A DNA stretch of 51,970 nt from Bacteroides rodentium JCM 16496 (lineage in GTDB: Bacteria > Bacteroidota > Bacteroidia > Bacteroidales > Bacteroidaceae), in the NCBI RefSeq assembly GCF_000614125.1, contig NZ_BAKJ01000035.1:1-51970 (forward strand), read 5' to 3'. The position numbers and the translations under genes were made by a program. Positions 7,925 through 17,602 of the stretch are shown here, piece after piece. A model generated the notes under the pieces. It was not told where the DNA came from and ran no database searches. It worked only from the letters and a program-made list of their open reading frames with translations. The first letter of the stretch is position 1, and the number at the start of each line of letters is the position of its first letter.

Positions 7925-9328
7925 ATGGAAAAGATTAGTAGAACAAAGATTGTTGACCTGCTGAAGCGTGAAGATTTTGGCGCTATGGTCAACGTGAAGG
8001 GCTGGGTTCGTACCCGCAGAGGTAGTAAGCAAGTAAACTTTATCGCGCTGAATGACGGTTCTACAATAAATAATGTGCAGATTGTAGTAGACTTGGGTAA
8101 CTTCGATGAGGAGATGCTGAAAGAGATTACTACCGGTGCTTGTTTGAGTGTAAACGGTGTGCTGACGGAATCTGTCGGTTCCGGTCAGAAAGCCGAAGTG
8201 CAGGCCCGCGAAATCGAAGTGCTGGGAACATGCGATAACACGTATCCGTTGCAGAAGAAAGGCCATTCCATGGAGTTCCTCCGTGAGATAGCCCATCTGC
8301 GTCCCCGTACCAATACGTTCGGGGCTGTGTTCCGTATTCGTCACAATATGGCGATTGCCATCCACAAGTTCTTCCATGACAGAGGATTCTTCTATTTTCA
8401 TACTCCGATTATCACGGCTTCCGACTGCGAAGGCGCAGGCCAGATGTTCCAGGTGACTACGAAGAACCTCTACGACCTGAAGAAAGACGAGAACGGTTCC
8501 ATTATTTACGATGATGACTTCTTCGGAAAGCAGGCCAGTCTGACTGTTTCCGGACAGTTGGAAGGCGAACTTGCCGCTACTGCATTGGGGGCCATCTATA
8601 CATTCGGTCCTACGTTCCGTGCCGAGAATTCCAATACTCCCCGCCACTTGGCAGAGTTCTGGATGATTGAGCCGGAAGTGGCGTTCAATGATATTACGGA
8701 CAATATGGACCTGGCGGAAGACTTCATCAAGTATTGTGTGCAGTGGGCTTTGGACAACTGTGCCGACGATGTGAAGTTCCTCAATGACATGTTTGATAAG
8801 GGCTTGATTGAACGTCTGCAAGGTGTCTTGAAAGAAAGCTTCGTGCGCCTGCCTTATACGGAAGGTATCAAGATACTGGAAGAGGCTGTTGCCAAAGGGC
8901 ATAAGTTTGAATTCCCGGTGTACTGGGGAGTTGACTTGGCTTCCGAACACGAGCGTTATCTGGTGGAAGACCACTTCAAGCGTCCGGTTATCCTGACTGA
9001 CTATCCGAAGGAAATCAAAGCGTTCTATATGAAGCAGAACGAAGACGGCAAGACCGTGCGTGCCATGGATGTGCTCTTCCCGAAGATTGGAGAAATCATT
9101 GGCGGTTCCGAACGTGAATCGGATTACAACAAGCTGATGACGCGCATTGATGAACTTCACATCCCGATGAAGGATATGTGGTGGTATCTCGATACCCGCA
9201 AGTTCGGTACGTGTCCCCACTCCGGATTCGGTTTGGGCTTTGAGCGTCTGTTGCTGTTCGTGACGGGCATGACGAATATCCGTGATGTGATACCGTTCCC
9301 GCGTACGCCGCGCAACGCCGAGTTCTAA
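7925..9328 (+). CDS. asnS: asparagine--tRNA ligase
   Basis: A class II aminoacyl-tRNA synthetase of 467 residues that charges tRNA-Asn. The N-terminal OB-fold anticodon-binding domain covers residues 1-115 (VKGWVRTRRGSKQVNFIALND). The catalytic domain shows motif 2 in the TFRAEN region (FGPTFRAENSNTPRHLAEFW, near residue 230) and motif 3 at GFGLGFERLLLFVTG near residue 438, ending RDVIPFPRTPRNAEF. ITASDCEGAGQMF separates it from AspRS. It probably shares a transcript with rluB, and a strong terminator follows. Confidence 0.97.
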   Translation: MEKISRTKIVDLLKREDFGAMVNVKGWVRTRRGSKQVNFIALNDGSTINNVQIVVDLGNFDEEMLKEITTGACLSVNGVLTESVGSGQKAEVQAREIEVLGTCDNTYPLQKKGHSMEFLREIAHLRPRTNTFGAVFRIRHNMAIAIHKFFHDRGFFYFHTPIITASDCEGAGQMFQVTTKNLYDLKKDENGSIIYDDDFFGKQASLTVSGQLEGELAATALGAIYTFGPTFRAENSNTPRHLAEFWMIEPEVAFNDITDNMDLAEDFIKYCVQWALDNCADDVKFLNDMFDKGLIERLQGVLKESFVRLPYTEGIKILEEAVAKGHKFEFPVYWGVDLASEHERYLVEDHFKRPVILTDYPKEIKAFYMKQNEDGKTVRAMDVLFPKIGEIIGGSERESDYNKLMTRIDELHIPMKDMWWYLDTRKFGTCPHSGFGLGFERLLLFVTGMTNIRDVIPFPRTPRNAEF

Positions 9329-9361
9329 TTCCCGGAGGCGTATAAACCGGATAAAAATCAT

Positions 9362-9396
9362 CCGCACAAACATTCTGTTGTTTGTGCGGTTTTTTT
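9362..9396 (+). terminator. terminator after asnS
   Basis: CCGCACAAAC (9362-9371) pairs perfectly with GTTTGTGCGG (9380-9389) across an 8-nt loop, followed by seven T residues. Confidence 0.93.
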
Positions 9397-9431
9397 ATAC
9401 CCAAAAATGTTATAATCTCAAAATAAATCTT

Positions 9432-9439
9432 TATATTTG
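9432..9439 (+). promoter_or_regulatory. -7 box of the DUF4488-like gene
   Basis: TATATTTG at 9432-9439 fully matches TAnnTTTG, 42 bp before the chosen start; the -33 element is weak. This box overlaps the first codons of an upstream GTG start at 9437 and argues against that start. Confidence 0.6.
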
Positions 9440-9481
9440 TGTCTAACGGAACGACATAACGTTAACCAACATCATACGAAT

Positions 9482-9973
9482 ATGAAACGGAACTATTTCT
9501 TTACCATGCTGGCAGCGGTGCTGCTTGCGGTAGCGGGAGCCAATGCGCAGGAGAGCGCAGAGTTTAGGCCTGCGGAACTGGCAGGAATTTGGCAGTTATG
9601 TCATTATGTGTCCGAAATCCCGGATGTTCCCGGGATATTGAAACCGAGTAATACCTTTAAAGTGCTGAGTGATGACGGTCGCATTGTCAACTTTACAATG
9701 ATTCCTGGCAAGGATGCCATCATCACGGGGTATGGGACTTATCAGCAGCTGACGGATAATTCCTATAAGGAAAGTATTGAGAAAAACATCCATCTGCCCA
9801 TGTTGGACCACAAAGACAATATATTGGAGTTTGAAATAGGGGACGACGGGGTAATGTACCTGAAGTATTTTATAGCTAAGGACTTGAATGGGAATGAACT
9901 GAATACATGGTTCCATGAAACATGGAAGCGGGTGGGCATGCCCGCGAAATTCCCCGAGGACCTTGTCCGTTGA
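9482..9973 (+). CDS. small secreted DUF4488-like protein
   Basis: 163 residues starting at ATG 9482. The signal peptide is MKRNYFFTMLAAVLLAVAGA, with cleavage after NAQ. The mature part begins with ELAGIWQLCHYVSE and contains GRIVNFTMIPGKDAIITGYG and NTWFHETWKRV, a lipocalin-like pattern I associate with DUF4488 of Bacteroidota; the role is unknown. A start at 9437 would add 15 residues before the signal peptide and overlap the promoter, so I rejected it. The gene is monocistronic, between the asnS terminator and the ribosomal operon promoter. Confidence 0.8.
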   Translation: MKRNYFFTMLAAVLLAVAGANAQESAEFRPAELAGIWQLCHYVSEIPDVPGILKPSNTFKVLSDDGRIVNFTMIPGKDAIITGYGTYQQLTDNSYKESIEKNIHLPMLDHKDNILEFEIGDDGVMYLKYFIAKDLNGNELNTWFHETWKRVGMPAKFPEDLVR

Positions 9974-10067
9974 TATTTCTTTCTCTTTCCCGTTTCTTTC
10001 TCAATGCAGCTTTGAAGGTCTTCTATGACGGCATTGGCCGATGAAGGCCGCATCATAAAGAGTTGTT

Positions 10068-10095
10068 CTGCGGAGATTCTTCCGTTTCTCCGCAG
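10068..10095. other. hairpin between the DUF4488-like gene and rplM
   Basis: CTGCGGAGA (10068-10076) pairs perfectly with TCTCCGCAG (10087-10095) over a 10-nt loop. The following bases are only moderately T-rich, so it is a weak terminator candidate for the gene at 9482-9973. Apart from this hairpin and the promoter at 10153-10183, I see nothing in the 337-bp gap 9974-10310. Confidence 0.4.
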
Positions 10096-10152
10096 GATAA
10101 CTTTGTTTGTTGTATATCAGCCAAGTGGCTCTCTAAAAAAAAGTGGAAAACT

Positions 10153-10183
10153 TTTGCCAGTTCTAAGAAAAACCGTACCTTTG
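10153..10183 (+). promoter_or_regulatory. promoter of the rplM-rpsI-rpsB-tsf operon
   Basis: TTTG at 10153-10156, exactly 19 bp, then TACCTTTG at 10176-10183: a full consensus match. The leader to rplM is about 120 nt, long enough for a regulatory structure, but I found no convincing fold in it. Confidence 0.88.
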
Positions 10184-10310
10184 CAAGCCGATTATTATCT
10201 CAAAAGGATAAGCATTTAATTCATAGCGAGTTAATCTTCCATTGTCCGGGATGACTGGCTTGCGGTGAAGAAAAACATTTTAGTAGTAACATTTTAAAAA
10301 ACAATTAAGA

Positions 10311-10772
10311 GTGGATACTTTAAGTTACAAGACCATTTCTGCAAACAAAGCTACAGTGACTAAAGAATGGGTCATTGTTGACGCTACAGACCAGGTTTTA
10401 GGTCGTCTGGGCGCAAAAGTTGCGAAACTGTTGAGAGGAAAGTATAAACCTAACTTTACCCCTCACGTAGATTGTGGCGATAATGTAATCATTATCAACG
10501 CTGACAAAGTAAAATTAACCGGTAACAAGTGGAATGACAAGGTATATCTGTCATATACAGGTTATCCCGGCGGTCAAAGAGAAATCACTCCTGCCCGCTT
10601 GCAGGCAAAACCGAACGGTGATGACAAGTTACTGAGAAAAGTAGTAAAGGGTATGTTGCCTAAGAACAAGTTGGGCGCACAATTGCTGGGCAATATGTAT
10701 GTATATGCCGGCAGCGAGCACAAACACGATGCTCAGAACCCGAAAATGATTGATATTAACGTACTTAAATAA
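10311..10772 (+). CDS. rplM: 50S ribosomal protein L13
   Basis: 153 residues. It carries the L13 core WVIVDATDQVLGRLGAKVAKLLRGK and the late motif KGMLPKNKLGAQLLGNMYVYAG. The start is GTG at 10311 (V/M-DTLSYKT) with the purine-rich TAAGAG just before it; no ATG in frame fits better. First gene of the ribosomal operon; rpsI follows after 6 bp. Confidence 0.97.
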   Translation: MDTLSYKTISANKATVTKEWVIVDATDQVLGRLGAKVAKLLRGKYKPNFTPHVDCGDNVIIINADKVKLTGNKWNDKVYLSYTGYPGGQREITPARLQAKPNGDDKLLRKVVKGMLPKNKLGAQLLGNMYVYAGSEHKHDAQNPKMIDINVLK

Positions 10773-10778
10773 GAGATA

Positions 10779-11165
10779 ATGGAAGTAGTAAATGCATTAG
10801 GCAGACGTAAAAGTGCAATTGCACGTATTTTCGTAAGCGAAGGTACCGGAAAGATTACTATTAATAAGAGAGACCTCGCAGAGTACTTTCCATCAAGCAT
10901 TCTTCAGTATGTAGTTAAACAGCCGTTGAACAAGCTGGGTGTTGCTGAAAAGTACGACATCAAAGTGAACCTCTGCGGTGGCGGTTTCACCGGCCAGTCT
11001 CAGGCTTTGCGTTTGGCAATTGCCCGCGCACTGGTGAAAATCAATGCTGAGGACAAGGCTGCTCTCCGTTCTGAAGGCTTCATGACTCGTGATCCTCGTT
11101 CTGTTGAACGTAAGAAACCGGGACAACCGAAAGCACGTCGTAGATTCCAGTTCAGTAAACGTTAA
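10779..11165 (+). CDS. rpsI: 30S ribosomal protein S9
   Basis: 128 residues with the full S9 pattern: LGRRKSAIARIFV near the start, GGGFTGQSQALRLAIARAL in the middle, and the basic tail KKPGQPKARRRFQFSKR that reaches the ribosomal P site. It lies 6 bp after rplM and 172 bp before rpsB in the same operon. Confidence 0.98.
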   Translation: MEVVNALGRRKSAIARIFVSEGTGKITINKRDLAEYFPSSILQYVVKQPLNKLGVAEKYDIKVNLCGGGFTGQSQALRLAIARALVKINAEDKAALRSEGFMTRDPRSVERKKPGQPKARRRFQFSKR

Positions 11166-11337
11166 GAGTTGGAGAACGGTTGGGGCGGACAAGTTGCTTA
11201 ATTCTCGACTTTCACCTCTCAACTCTCAACTGAAAAGGCGTTTAGTATCTAAACTACCGGGACTCTTCAGATTCAGACTACCCGGCGGTTGGTTTAGAAG
11301 AAACAAAAAAGAAAGTAAACGATTAATTTAAAAGAAA

Positions 11338-12174
11338 ATGTCTAGAACAAATTTTGATACATTATTGGAAGCCGGTTGCCACTTCGGTCACTTGAAAAGA
11401 AAGTGGAACCCTGCAATGGCTCCTTACATCTTCATGGAGCGCAATGGTATTCATATCATTGACCTCAACAAGACGGTTGCTAAAATTGACGAAGCTGCTG
11501 AAGCTTTGAAGCAAATCGCTAAATCAGGAAAGAAAGTCCTGTTTGTTGCTACTAAAAAACAAGCTAAGCAGGTGGTTGCCGACAAGGCTGCATCTGTAAA
11601 TATGCCTTATGTAATCGAGCGTTGGCCGGGTGGTATGTTGACTAACTTCCCGACTATCCGTAAGGCTGTCAAGAAGATGGCTACCATCGACAAGCTGACA
11701 AGCGACGGTACCTATTCAAACCTCTCCAAGAGAGAAATCCTTCAGATTTCACGTCAACGTGCAAAGTTGGACAAGACTTTGGGCTCTATCGCTGACCTGA
11801 CTCGTCTGCCGTCTGCTCTGTTCGTTATCGACGTAATGAAGGAAAACATCGCAGTTCGTGAAGCTAACCGTCTGGGTATTCCCGTATTCGGTATCGTTGA
11901 TACAAACTCCGATCCTACGAACATCGATTTCGTAATCCCGGCAAATGATGACGCTACTAAGTCAGTAGAAGTGATTCTTGATGCTTGCTGCGCTGCTATG
12001 CAGGAAGGTCTGGAAGAACGTAAGGCTGAAAAGGTAGACATGGAAGCCGCTGGCGAAGCTCCTGCCAACAAAGGCAAGAAGAAAGCTACAAAAGCAAGAC
12101 TCGATAAGTCCGACGAGGAAGCAATCAATGCCGCTAAGGCTGCTGCTTTCATCAAGGAAGACGAAGAGGCTTAA
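11338..12174 (+). CDS. rpsB: 30S ribosomal protein S2
   Basis: 278 residues. S2 signatures are LLEAGCHFGHLKRKWNP near residue 6, VIERWPGGMLTNFPTIRK near residue 90 and GIPVFGIVDTNSDPTNIDFVIPANDDA near residue 180. The C-terminus carries a Lys/Glu/Ala-rich extension (NKGKKKATKARLDKSDEEA), usual for Bacteroidota. A long inverted repeat separates it from tsf. Confidence 0.98.
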   Translation: MSRTNFDTLLEAGCHFGHLKRKWNPAMAPYIFMERNGIHIIDLNKTVAKIDEAAEALKQIAKSGKKVLFVATKKQAKQVVADKAASVNMPYVIERWPGGMLTNFPTIRKAVKKMATIDKLTSDGTYSNLSKREILQISRQRAKLDKTLGSIADLTRLPSALFVIDVMKENIAVREANRLGIPVFGIVDTNSDPTNIDFVIPANDDATKSVEVILDACCAAMQEGLEERKAEKVDMEAAGEAPANKGKKKATKARLDKSDEEAINAAKAAAFIKEDEEA

Positions 12175-12183
12175 TTATATAAG

Positions 12184-12298
12184 AAGTAGTTAGTAGCAAG
12201 TAGTTGAGTAGTAAGTAGAGGAATGCTCTGCTTACGTAAGTTGGCAAATGGAGTTTCTTCTACTTACTACTTGACTACTGATTACTAACTACTTTTTT
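12184..12298 (+). terminator. long imperfect inverted repeat between rpsB and tsf
   Basis: Arms of 40 bp at 12184-12223 and 12255-12294 match as reverse complements at about 35 positions. Both are built from AGTAGT/AAGTAG-type words, and the right arm ends in six T residues. It can form a very long hairpin that could partly terminate transcription before tsf, or end one mRNA species there. The arms look made of degenerate short repeats rather than a conserved element. Confidence 0.55.
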
Positions 12299-12328
12299 CA
12301 TTATTAACAATTAAAATAAAAAGATATT

Positions 12329-13320
12329 ATGGCTGTAAGTATGGCTGATATAACCAAGCTCCGCAAGATGACCGGTGCTGGTATGATGGATTGCAAGAAT
12401 GCTTTGACTGAAGCTGAAGGCGATTTCGACAAGGCAATGGAAATTATCCGTAAGAAGGGACAAGCTGTTGCAGCTAAGCGTTCAGACCGCGAGGCTTCTG
12501 AAGGCTGTGTGCTGGCTAAGACTACGGGTGACTTTGCCGTTATCATGCTCTGAAGTGCGAAACTGACTTCGTGGCTCAGAATGCTGATTTCGTGAAACTG
12601 ACTCAGGATATTCTGGAGCTTGCTGTAGCTAACAAGTGCAAGACCCTGGACGAAGTAAAAGCTCTGCCGATGGGCAACGGTACTGTACAGGATGCTGTAA
12701 CAGACCGTAGCGGTATTACTGGCGAGAAGATGGAGTTGGATGGTTACATGACTGTAGAAGGCGCAAGCACTGTAGTTTATAACCACATGAACAGGAACGG
12801 CCTCTGCACTATCGTTGCTTTCAACAAGGCTGTTGAAGAAGGACTGGCTAAGCAGGTTGCCATGCAGATTGCTGCCATGAACCCGATTGCAGTAGACGAA
12901 GACGGCGTATCCGAAGAAATCAAGCAGAAGGAAATAGATGTTGCTATTGAAAAGACAAAAGCTGAACAAGTACAGAAGGCTGTTGAGGCTGCTTTGAAGA
13001 AGGCAGGCATCAACCCGGCTCACGTGGACAGCGAAGACCACATGGAAAGCAACATGACCAAAGGCTGGATTACTGCTGAAGATGTAGCAAAGGCAAAGGA
13101 AATCATTGCTACTGTTTCTGCAGAGAAAGCTGCAAATCTGCCCGAGCAGATGATTCAGAATATTGCTAAGGGGCGTCTTGGCAAGTTCTTGAAGGAAGTT
13201 TGCTTGTTGAACCAGGAAGACATCATGGACGGCAAGAAGACAGTTAGAGAAGTATTGAAGGAGGCTGATCCTGAATTGAAGGTTGTTGACTTCAAACGCT
13301 TTACTTTGCGTGCTGAATAA
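12329..13320 (+). CDS. tsf: elongation factor Ts; one-base frameshift
   Basis: EF-Ts recycles EF-Tu-GDP. Codons from 12329 give the N-terminal UBA-like domain (ITKLRKMTGAGMMDCKNAL) and reach GDFAVIML before a stop at 12551-12553. One frame down, from 12547, the protein continues ALKCETDFVAQNADFVKL, the conserved EF-Ts core, to the end at 13320. One extra base near 12546 (ATCAT|GCTCTG) restores about 330 residues, a normal length. Because tsf is essential, this is almost surely a sequence error rather than a broken gene. Last gene of the operon; a terminator follows at 13351. Confidence 0.95.
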
Positions 13321-13350
13321 TCTGTTATCCGTCAGGATAATCCAAAATAT

Positions 13351-13394
13351 AGCCACATAGGATGATTTTAATATTATCTTGTGTGGCTTTTTTT
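13351..13394 (+). terminator. terminator of the ribosomal operon
   Basis: AGCCACATAGGATGA (13351-13365) pairs with TTATCTTGTGTGGCT (13374-13388) with a few mismatches, followed by a run of T residues. Confidence 0.82.
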
Positions 13395-13470
13395 GTGTTA
13401 TTTACTTTAGATAAGACTTATTGTTGAATTGACTTTCTTTGTTTTTCGTCTAAGAAACTTCTACTTTTTA

Positions 13471-13501
13471 TTTGCTTCTATTTTCATATTTTATATATTT
13501 G
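13471..13501 (+). promoter_or_regulatory. promoter of the four-gene exported-protein operon
   Basis: TTTG at 13471-13474, 19 bp, TATATTTG at 13494-13501: full consensus, 28 bp before the start codon of the first gene. Confidence 0.85.
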
Positions 13502-13529
13502 CCTATGTAATCCTATAAAAAAAAGGCAA

Positions 13530-15469
13530 ATGTACGCATATATTAAACACTTTGTAATTTTGTTTTCTTTTCTATTCATCCCTGTAGGTATGGGGTATGG
13601 GCAGCAACCGACGCGGGAAAGATTGTTGAAATTATTTTATAAAGCGCATACGGCCCAAAAAGGAAATGACCAGCAAGCGGCTATTGCCACTTATAAGGAG
13701 ATACTGAAGCTCTCTCCGGGATTACCGGATCCTTATCTGCAATTAGGAAATCTTTATGCTACTATGGTGGAAGATGCGGATGCATTGAAGAAGGCATGTA
13801 TCTGCTATTCTACCTATTTGGACTTGAAGCCGGAAACGGCAAATGCTTCTGCCTTGAAGGATAAGATGGGGGAACTGACTCGGAAAGTTGCTGAATTGGA
13901 AAAGGAACATGCTACGGTAGAGGTGCAGCAAGAAGTAAAGCCCGTCCCTATACTGGCAGACAGTGTGGCCGTTGCGGTACGGCTGAAAGAGGAAAAAAAT
14001 GATTCGGTGCTGCAAGTGGCGGTTGATACTGTACCGTTTGTGCCGTTGGTGTCTCCTGCTTTATCTGTTTCTCCCGTGGATGAAGGTATGTTGGGGCGTT
14101 GGGCATCGGCTGAGATGGGCGATAACGGGCGCGAAATGTGGATTATGGATGTGATGAAACGGCAGGGCAATGAAATGTGGATGCGTTTCAATGCCCACTC
14201 TTATGCAAAAAATAATCCTTTGTTGGCAGCCATGCACGACTGGGAGGCGCGTGGCTTGATGGATGGGGACACATTGGTCTTTACATTTAAGATAGAGAAG
14301 AAAAAAGAGAAAAAGGAGAAGAAACGTGGACTATTGAGTGAGTTTGGAACGGTAGTAAGTGAAATGTTCGATGTGAATTGGAAGAATCTGACCGGGAAAA
14401 GTGAGGCTGCGGTAACCGATACGGTAGCAAAAGTTTTGCCCGGAGACGATAACCTGCCCGTTGACAGTATTCCCGATTCGTTGCGAGTTTTGCGTGAACC
14501 GTTGATATTGCATATCTATGAGTTCCGTTTAAAGCGCATGGGTAGCATGTTGTGCGGAACCTTGCGAAATAAAGTGGTGGAAAAAACTTTCCATGAGAAG
14601 GTATTGGCTGATGAGAAGAAGGTTTGTGAATTTTTCTCGGCTCCTACCGAATATACAGGTTTTAGCTATACCCCGGTTTCGGATGAACTGAAAGCTTCGC
14701 GAAAGGAGTTTCGTGAGTTGTTGAACTTGAAAATTCAGGAATCTGCGGGAAATACTTCTGCCTTGAACGATTTGGGTTGTATGTATGCTGCCGGAATAGG
14801 TACCCGCCGGAATATGAAGATGGCGGTTGCCTATCTGATGGAAGCATCCATGAAAAACAATCTTTTTGGGATGTTGAACATGGCTCAACTCTATAGAGAG
14901 GGCCTGGGAGTGGACAAGGATGTGGAGAAAGCACGTGAACTTTATCATCGTGCCTACGATGCCGGTTATACGGATGCAATGGTTTTGTGCGGAGACACCT
15001 ATCTGGAGGGAACTGCTGACACAGAGCCCGATTATAAGAATGCATTGGTTTGCTACCAGAAGGCGGTGTTCAGGCGTTGCCCATACGCTTCTTACCGTTT
15101 GGGCTGGCTGTATCATGAGGCTTGGGGGTGGAACCGGATTCGGCTAAGGCATGGAACTATTATCAACAGGCCTTTGCCATGCAATATCCGGACGCAATGG
15201 CCGATGTGGGAGTTTTCTACCGGGATGGCATTATGGTGGCGAAGGACTATGCCAAGGCTTTGGAATGCTTGAACAAAGCGATAGCCAAAGGCAATGCCCG
15301 CGCCATGTATGAACTGTCTCAAATGTATCTGCGAGGGCAAGGCGTGGAACCCGATTTCAAACTTTCCAAAGAGTGGCTTTATAAATCCATGGAGGCCGAC
15401 GACCGTATAATAGAAGGCTTCAATACTGTCAAGTCAAAAATAAACGCAGTGCTTCATTCTAAGCAATAA
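13530..15469 (+). CDS. exported TPR/Sel1-repeat protein; one-base frameshift
   Basis: The protein has a signal peptide (hydrophobic residues 8-24, ending YGQQ), a TPR-like pair at about residues 30-110 (AIATYKEILKLSPGLPDPYL), a variable middle with a Lys/Glu stretch near residue 255, and five or more Sel1-like repeats from about residue 410 (LGCMYAAGIGTRRNMKMAVA, LYREGLGVDKDVEKARELY). The first frame runs out of homology at HEAWGW. One base added near 15119 (GAG|GCTTGG to GAGGGCTTGG) restores LYHEGLGVEPDSAKAWNYY and continues to 15469, about 646 residues. Sel1 repeats mediate protein contacts; the partner is unknown. It leads an operon with the next three genes. Confidence 0.82.
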
Positions 15470-15477
15470 AACAGAAG

Positions 15478-16608
15478 ATGCATAGAATATTAATCATATT
15501 GTTTACGTTTTGTTTCCTCTTCTCTTTGCGCTTGTGCGGTGCTTGTCCGGAAGAGCAGGTGGAGTTTGCCAACCGCAAGTTGAAACAATTGGCGGGACAA
15601 CTGCCCATATCTGTTTTTCCGGAAAAGGATACCATTATGGAAGTCCCCCAAGTTGTGAAAGGGAAATCTCTGGTCTTTGAGTTGAATGACAAGAAGGTGG
15701 TTTGCCACATTGGAGTTTCCTTGTTCAGCAATGAAACCAAGCAGATGCTGGATAAAGGCATTTGTAATTTCCTGGAACGTTACTTCCTGGAATTGCTGTT
15801 GCAGAAAGACCAAGTAGGAGTGAAACGCAAGCTGGAAGAATATCATGTGTCTTTACTGGTAAATGGAAAGGATTTCACCAAGGGGCGTTTCCGTTCTGTG
15901 GCAGAGGTGTTGCAACTAATGTGTATGCCGGTGAATTTTGCATTGCGCCGCATGGACAGGCAGGCAGAGGCCGTCTGGATATTTAATGATTATCATTTGT
16001 GTATGCAGTTCCCTTTGTATCGCGAATTGATTGACGGAACCGACAAGAAAGAATCCGACGAGGAACTGTATAACCTGCTGCAGGTGGCTGTGCTCAGTCC
16101 GGTGGACTTGATGGATGAACAAGTGGCCCGTGAGAATCTGCAGCCGGAAACGGGCGATGTCTATATCCGCAAGGGGGAGACCTTTTTGATTAAGCCCATG
16201 TCATCCGACCGGTATTATGTGGAAGAGGGCGGCAGCTTTGTGCCGTTGTTCCGGAAACAGTATCCGGAATACTCCATGAACAACCTTTTCTTGACTTATA
16301 GAAACGGGGATGGTAAGACTCTACAGATAACTCATCGCAAGTATGGGCATTTCACGCCGGAAATCTCGATTCCTCTGCCCAACTTCCTGGCTTGTTTCAA
16401 AGATGATTTCTTGACTGCATGTCACACGGGTTATAACAAGAATGGAGAATTGGAAACGATGGTTGTGTTCAATCATAAGACATTGAACTATATTCATCTC
16501 TTGCGGGTGCATACCACGAAGGAGCGGTTGTTCTCAAGCCATCCGGTATTAAAGGCCGACTTCTATTCGAATATACCACAACATTATATAAACAGTTTAT
16601 TGAAATGA
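15478..16608 (+). CDS. exported protein of unknown function
   Basis: 376 residues with an N-terminal signal peptide (ILIILFTFCFLFSLRLCGAC); LCGAC could also act as a lipobox. I recognise no domain in the rest. Visible landmarks are a VEFANRKLKQLAGQLP helix after the signal, a central acidic and aromatic stretch, and a C-terminal beta-rich part (VFNHKTLNYIHLLRVHTT). It lies 8 bp after the Sel1 gene and overlaps the next gene by 4 bp (ATGA), so the products are probably made together and may work together. Confidence 0.8.
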   Translation: MHRILIILFTFCFLFSLRLCGACPEEQVEFANRKLKQLAGQLPISVFPEKDTIMEVPQVVKGKSLVFELNDKKVVCHIGVSLFSNETKQMLDKGICNFLERYFLELLLQKDQVGVKRKLEEYHVSLLVNGKDFTKGRFRSVAEVLQLMCMPVNFALRRMDRQAEAVWIFNDYHLCMQFPLYRELIDGTDKKESDEELYNLLQVAVLSPVDLMDEQVARENLQPETGDVYIRKGETFLIKPMSSDRYYVEEGGSFVPLFRKQYPEYSMNNLFLTYRNGDGKTLQITHRKYGHFTPEISIPLPNFLACFKDDFLTACHTGYNKNGELETMVVFNHKTLNYIHLLRVHTTKERLFSSHPVLKADFYSNIPQHYINSLLK

Positions 16609-17591
16609 TGAGAACGAAACTTTTGTTGTTTTCCCTGTTGTTTCCATTGCTGGCCTATGCACAGCTGGAAGAAACGCAAGTCGTGATAACGGATGGCGTG
16701 AACAACGCGTTGCTGAAAGGAACCATTGAGAAGAATATTTCTCATTTCCTGATAGCGTGTAATGAAGCCGTGATGAATGGTGACAAACCGAAAACGAAGG
16801 CATTGACCGATGATGCCCGTAAGGCATTGAATGCAATGTGGAAGATGAGTCCGATGTCTTGCCCCGTGTCGAAGATTGAAGAAATCTGCCTTGAAACTCC
16901 CGACGGATATCAAGTGCGTAACATTCCGGTGTCCATGATGGCGGCCGAAGACAGCATAAGGAGCCAGGAACTGGTATTCAGCCTGACGCGGAATGGGGAG
17001 ATTGACAACATCTCCATTGCCATTGAAGCCAATAAGTATAAGGAGATTATGGCCGAGCATGAGTCTGTGGAAGATTTGTTCCGCAGGCAGGTCATCGTGG
17101 ATTTTGTGGAAAACTACCGTACGTCCTACAACCGGAAAGATTTGAAATACATCGAATCAGTCTTTAGTGACAATGCTTTGATTATTACCGGTAAGGTGGT
17201 TCGCGAGAAGCCGAAGTCTGACTTTGCGATGCGTTCCCTCAGTCCGGAAAAGATTGTCTATCAGAAGAAGACGAAGGGCGAATACATTGCCAGCCTCAAA
17301 AAGGTGTTTGCTTCAAACAGTTACCTTAATGTTGTGTTCGATGAGGTAGAGGTGATTCAGCATCCTAAGTTGACCGACATCTACGGGGTCACACTGAAGC
17401 AGGAATGGAATTCAAGCCGTTATCGTGATGTGGGTTTTGTCTTTCTGATGATTGACTTCCAGGACGAGCTTCATCCGCTGATTCAGGTACGTACCTGGCA
17501 ACCGGAGAAGTTGAATAACAAGGTGCTGGCGCGGGATGAAGTGTTTAATTTGGGCGATTTTGACATTGTCCGTTCATTGGTAAACGATTAA
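16605..17591 (+). CDS. exported NTF2-like protein of unknown function
   Basis: 328 residues. The signal peptide is MMRTKLLLFSLLFPLLAYAQ. From about residue 158, RRQVIVDFVENYRTSYNRKDLKYIESVFSDNA... looks like an NTF2/SnoaL-type cone fold, which continues with VTLKQEWNSSRYRDVGFVFLM and WQPE near residue 305. The first half is unassigned. Its start ATG overlaps the stop of the preceding gene (ATGATGA), and a second ATG at 16608 is also possible. 11 bp separate it from the next gene. Confidence 0.8.
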   Translation: MMRTKLLLFSLLFPLLAYAQLEETQVVITDGVNNALLKGTIEKNISHFLIACNEAVMNGDKPKTKALTDDARKALNAMWKMSPMSCPVSKIEEICLETPDGYQVRNIPVSMMAAEDSIRSQELVFSLTRNGEIDNISIAIEANKYKEIMAEHESVEDLFRRQVIVDFVENYRTSYNRKDLKYIESVFSDNALIITGKVVREKPKSDFAMRSLSPEKIVYQKKTKGEYIASLKKVFASNSYLNVVFDEVEVIQHPKLTDIYGVTLKQEWNSSRYRDVGFVFLMIDFQDELHPLIQVRTWQPEKLNNKVLARDEVFNLGDFDIVRSLVND

Positions 17592-17602
17592 ATAAAGAGA
17601 AT

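Noticed and set aside
10184..10262. Long-range stem CAAGCC/GGCTTG as a ribosomal-protein leader
   Set aside because: The 5' arm lies at or before the expected transcript start, so it would not be fully transcribed.
12540..12560. Programmed frameshifting in tsf
   Set aside because: No slippery heptamer or downstream structure is seen, and a dozen similar one-base losses elsewhere point to sequence error.
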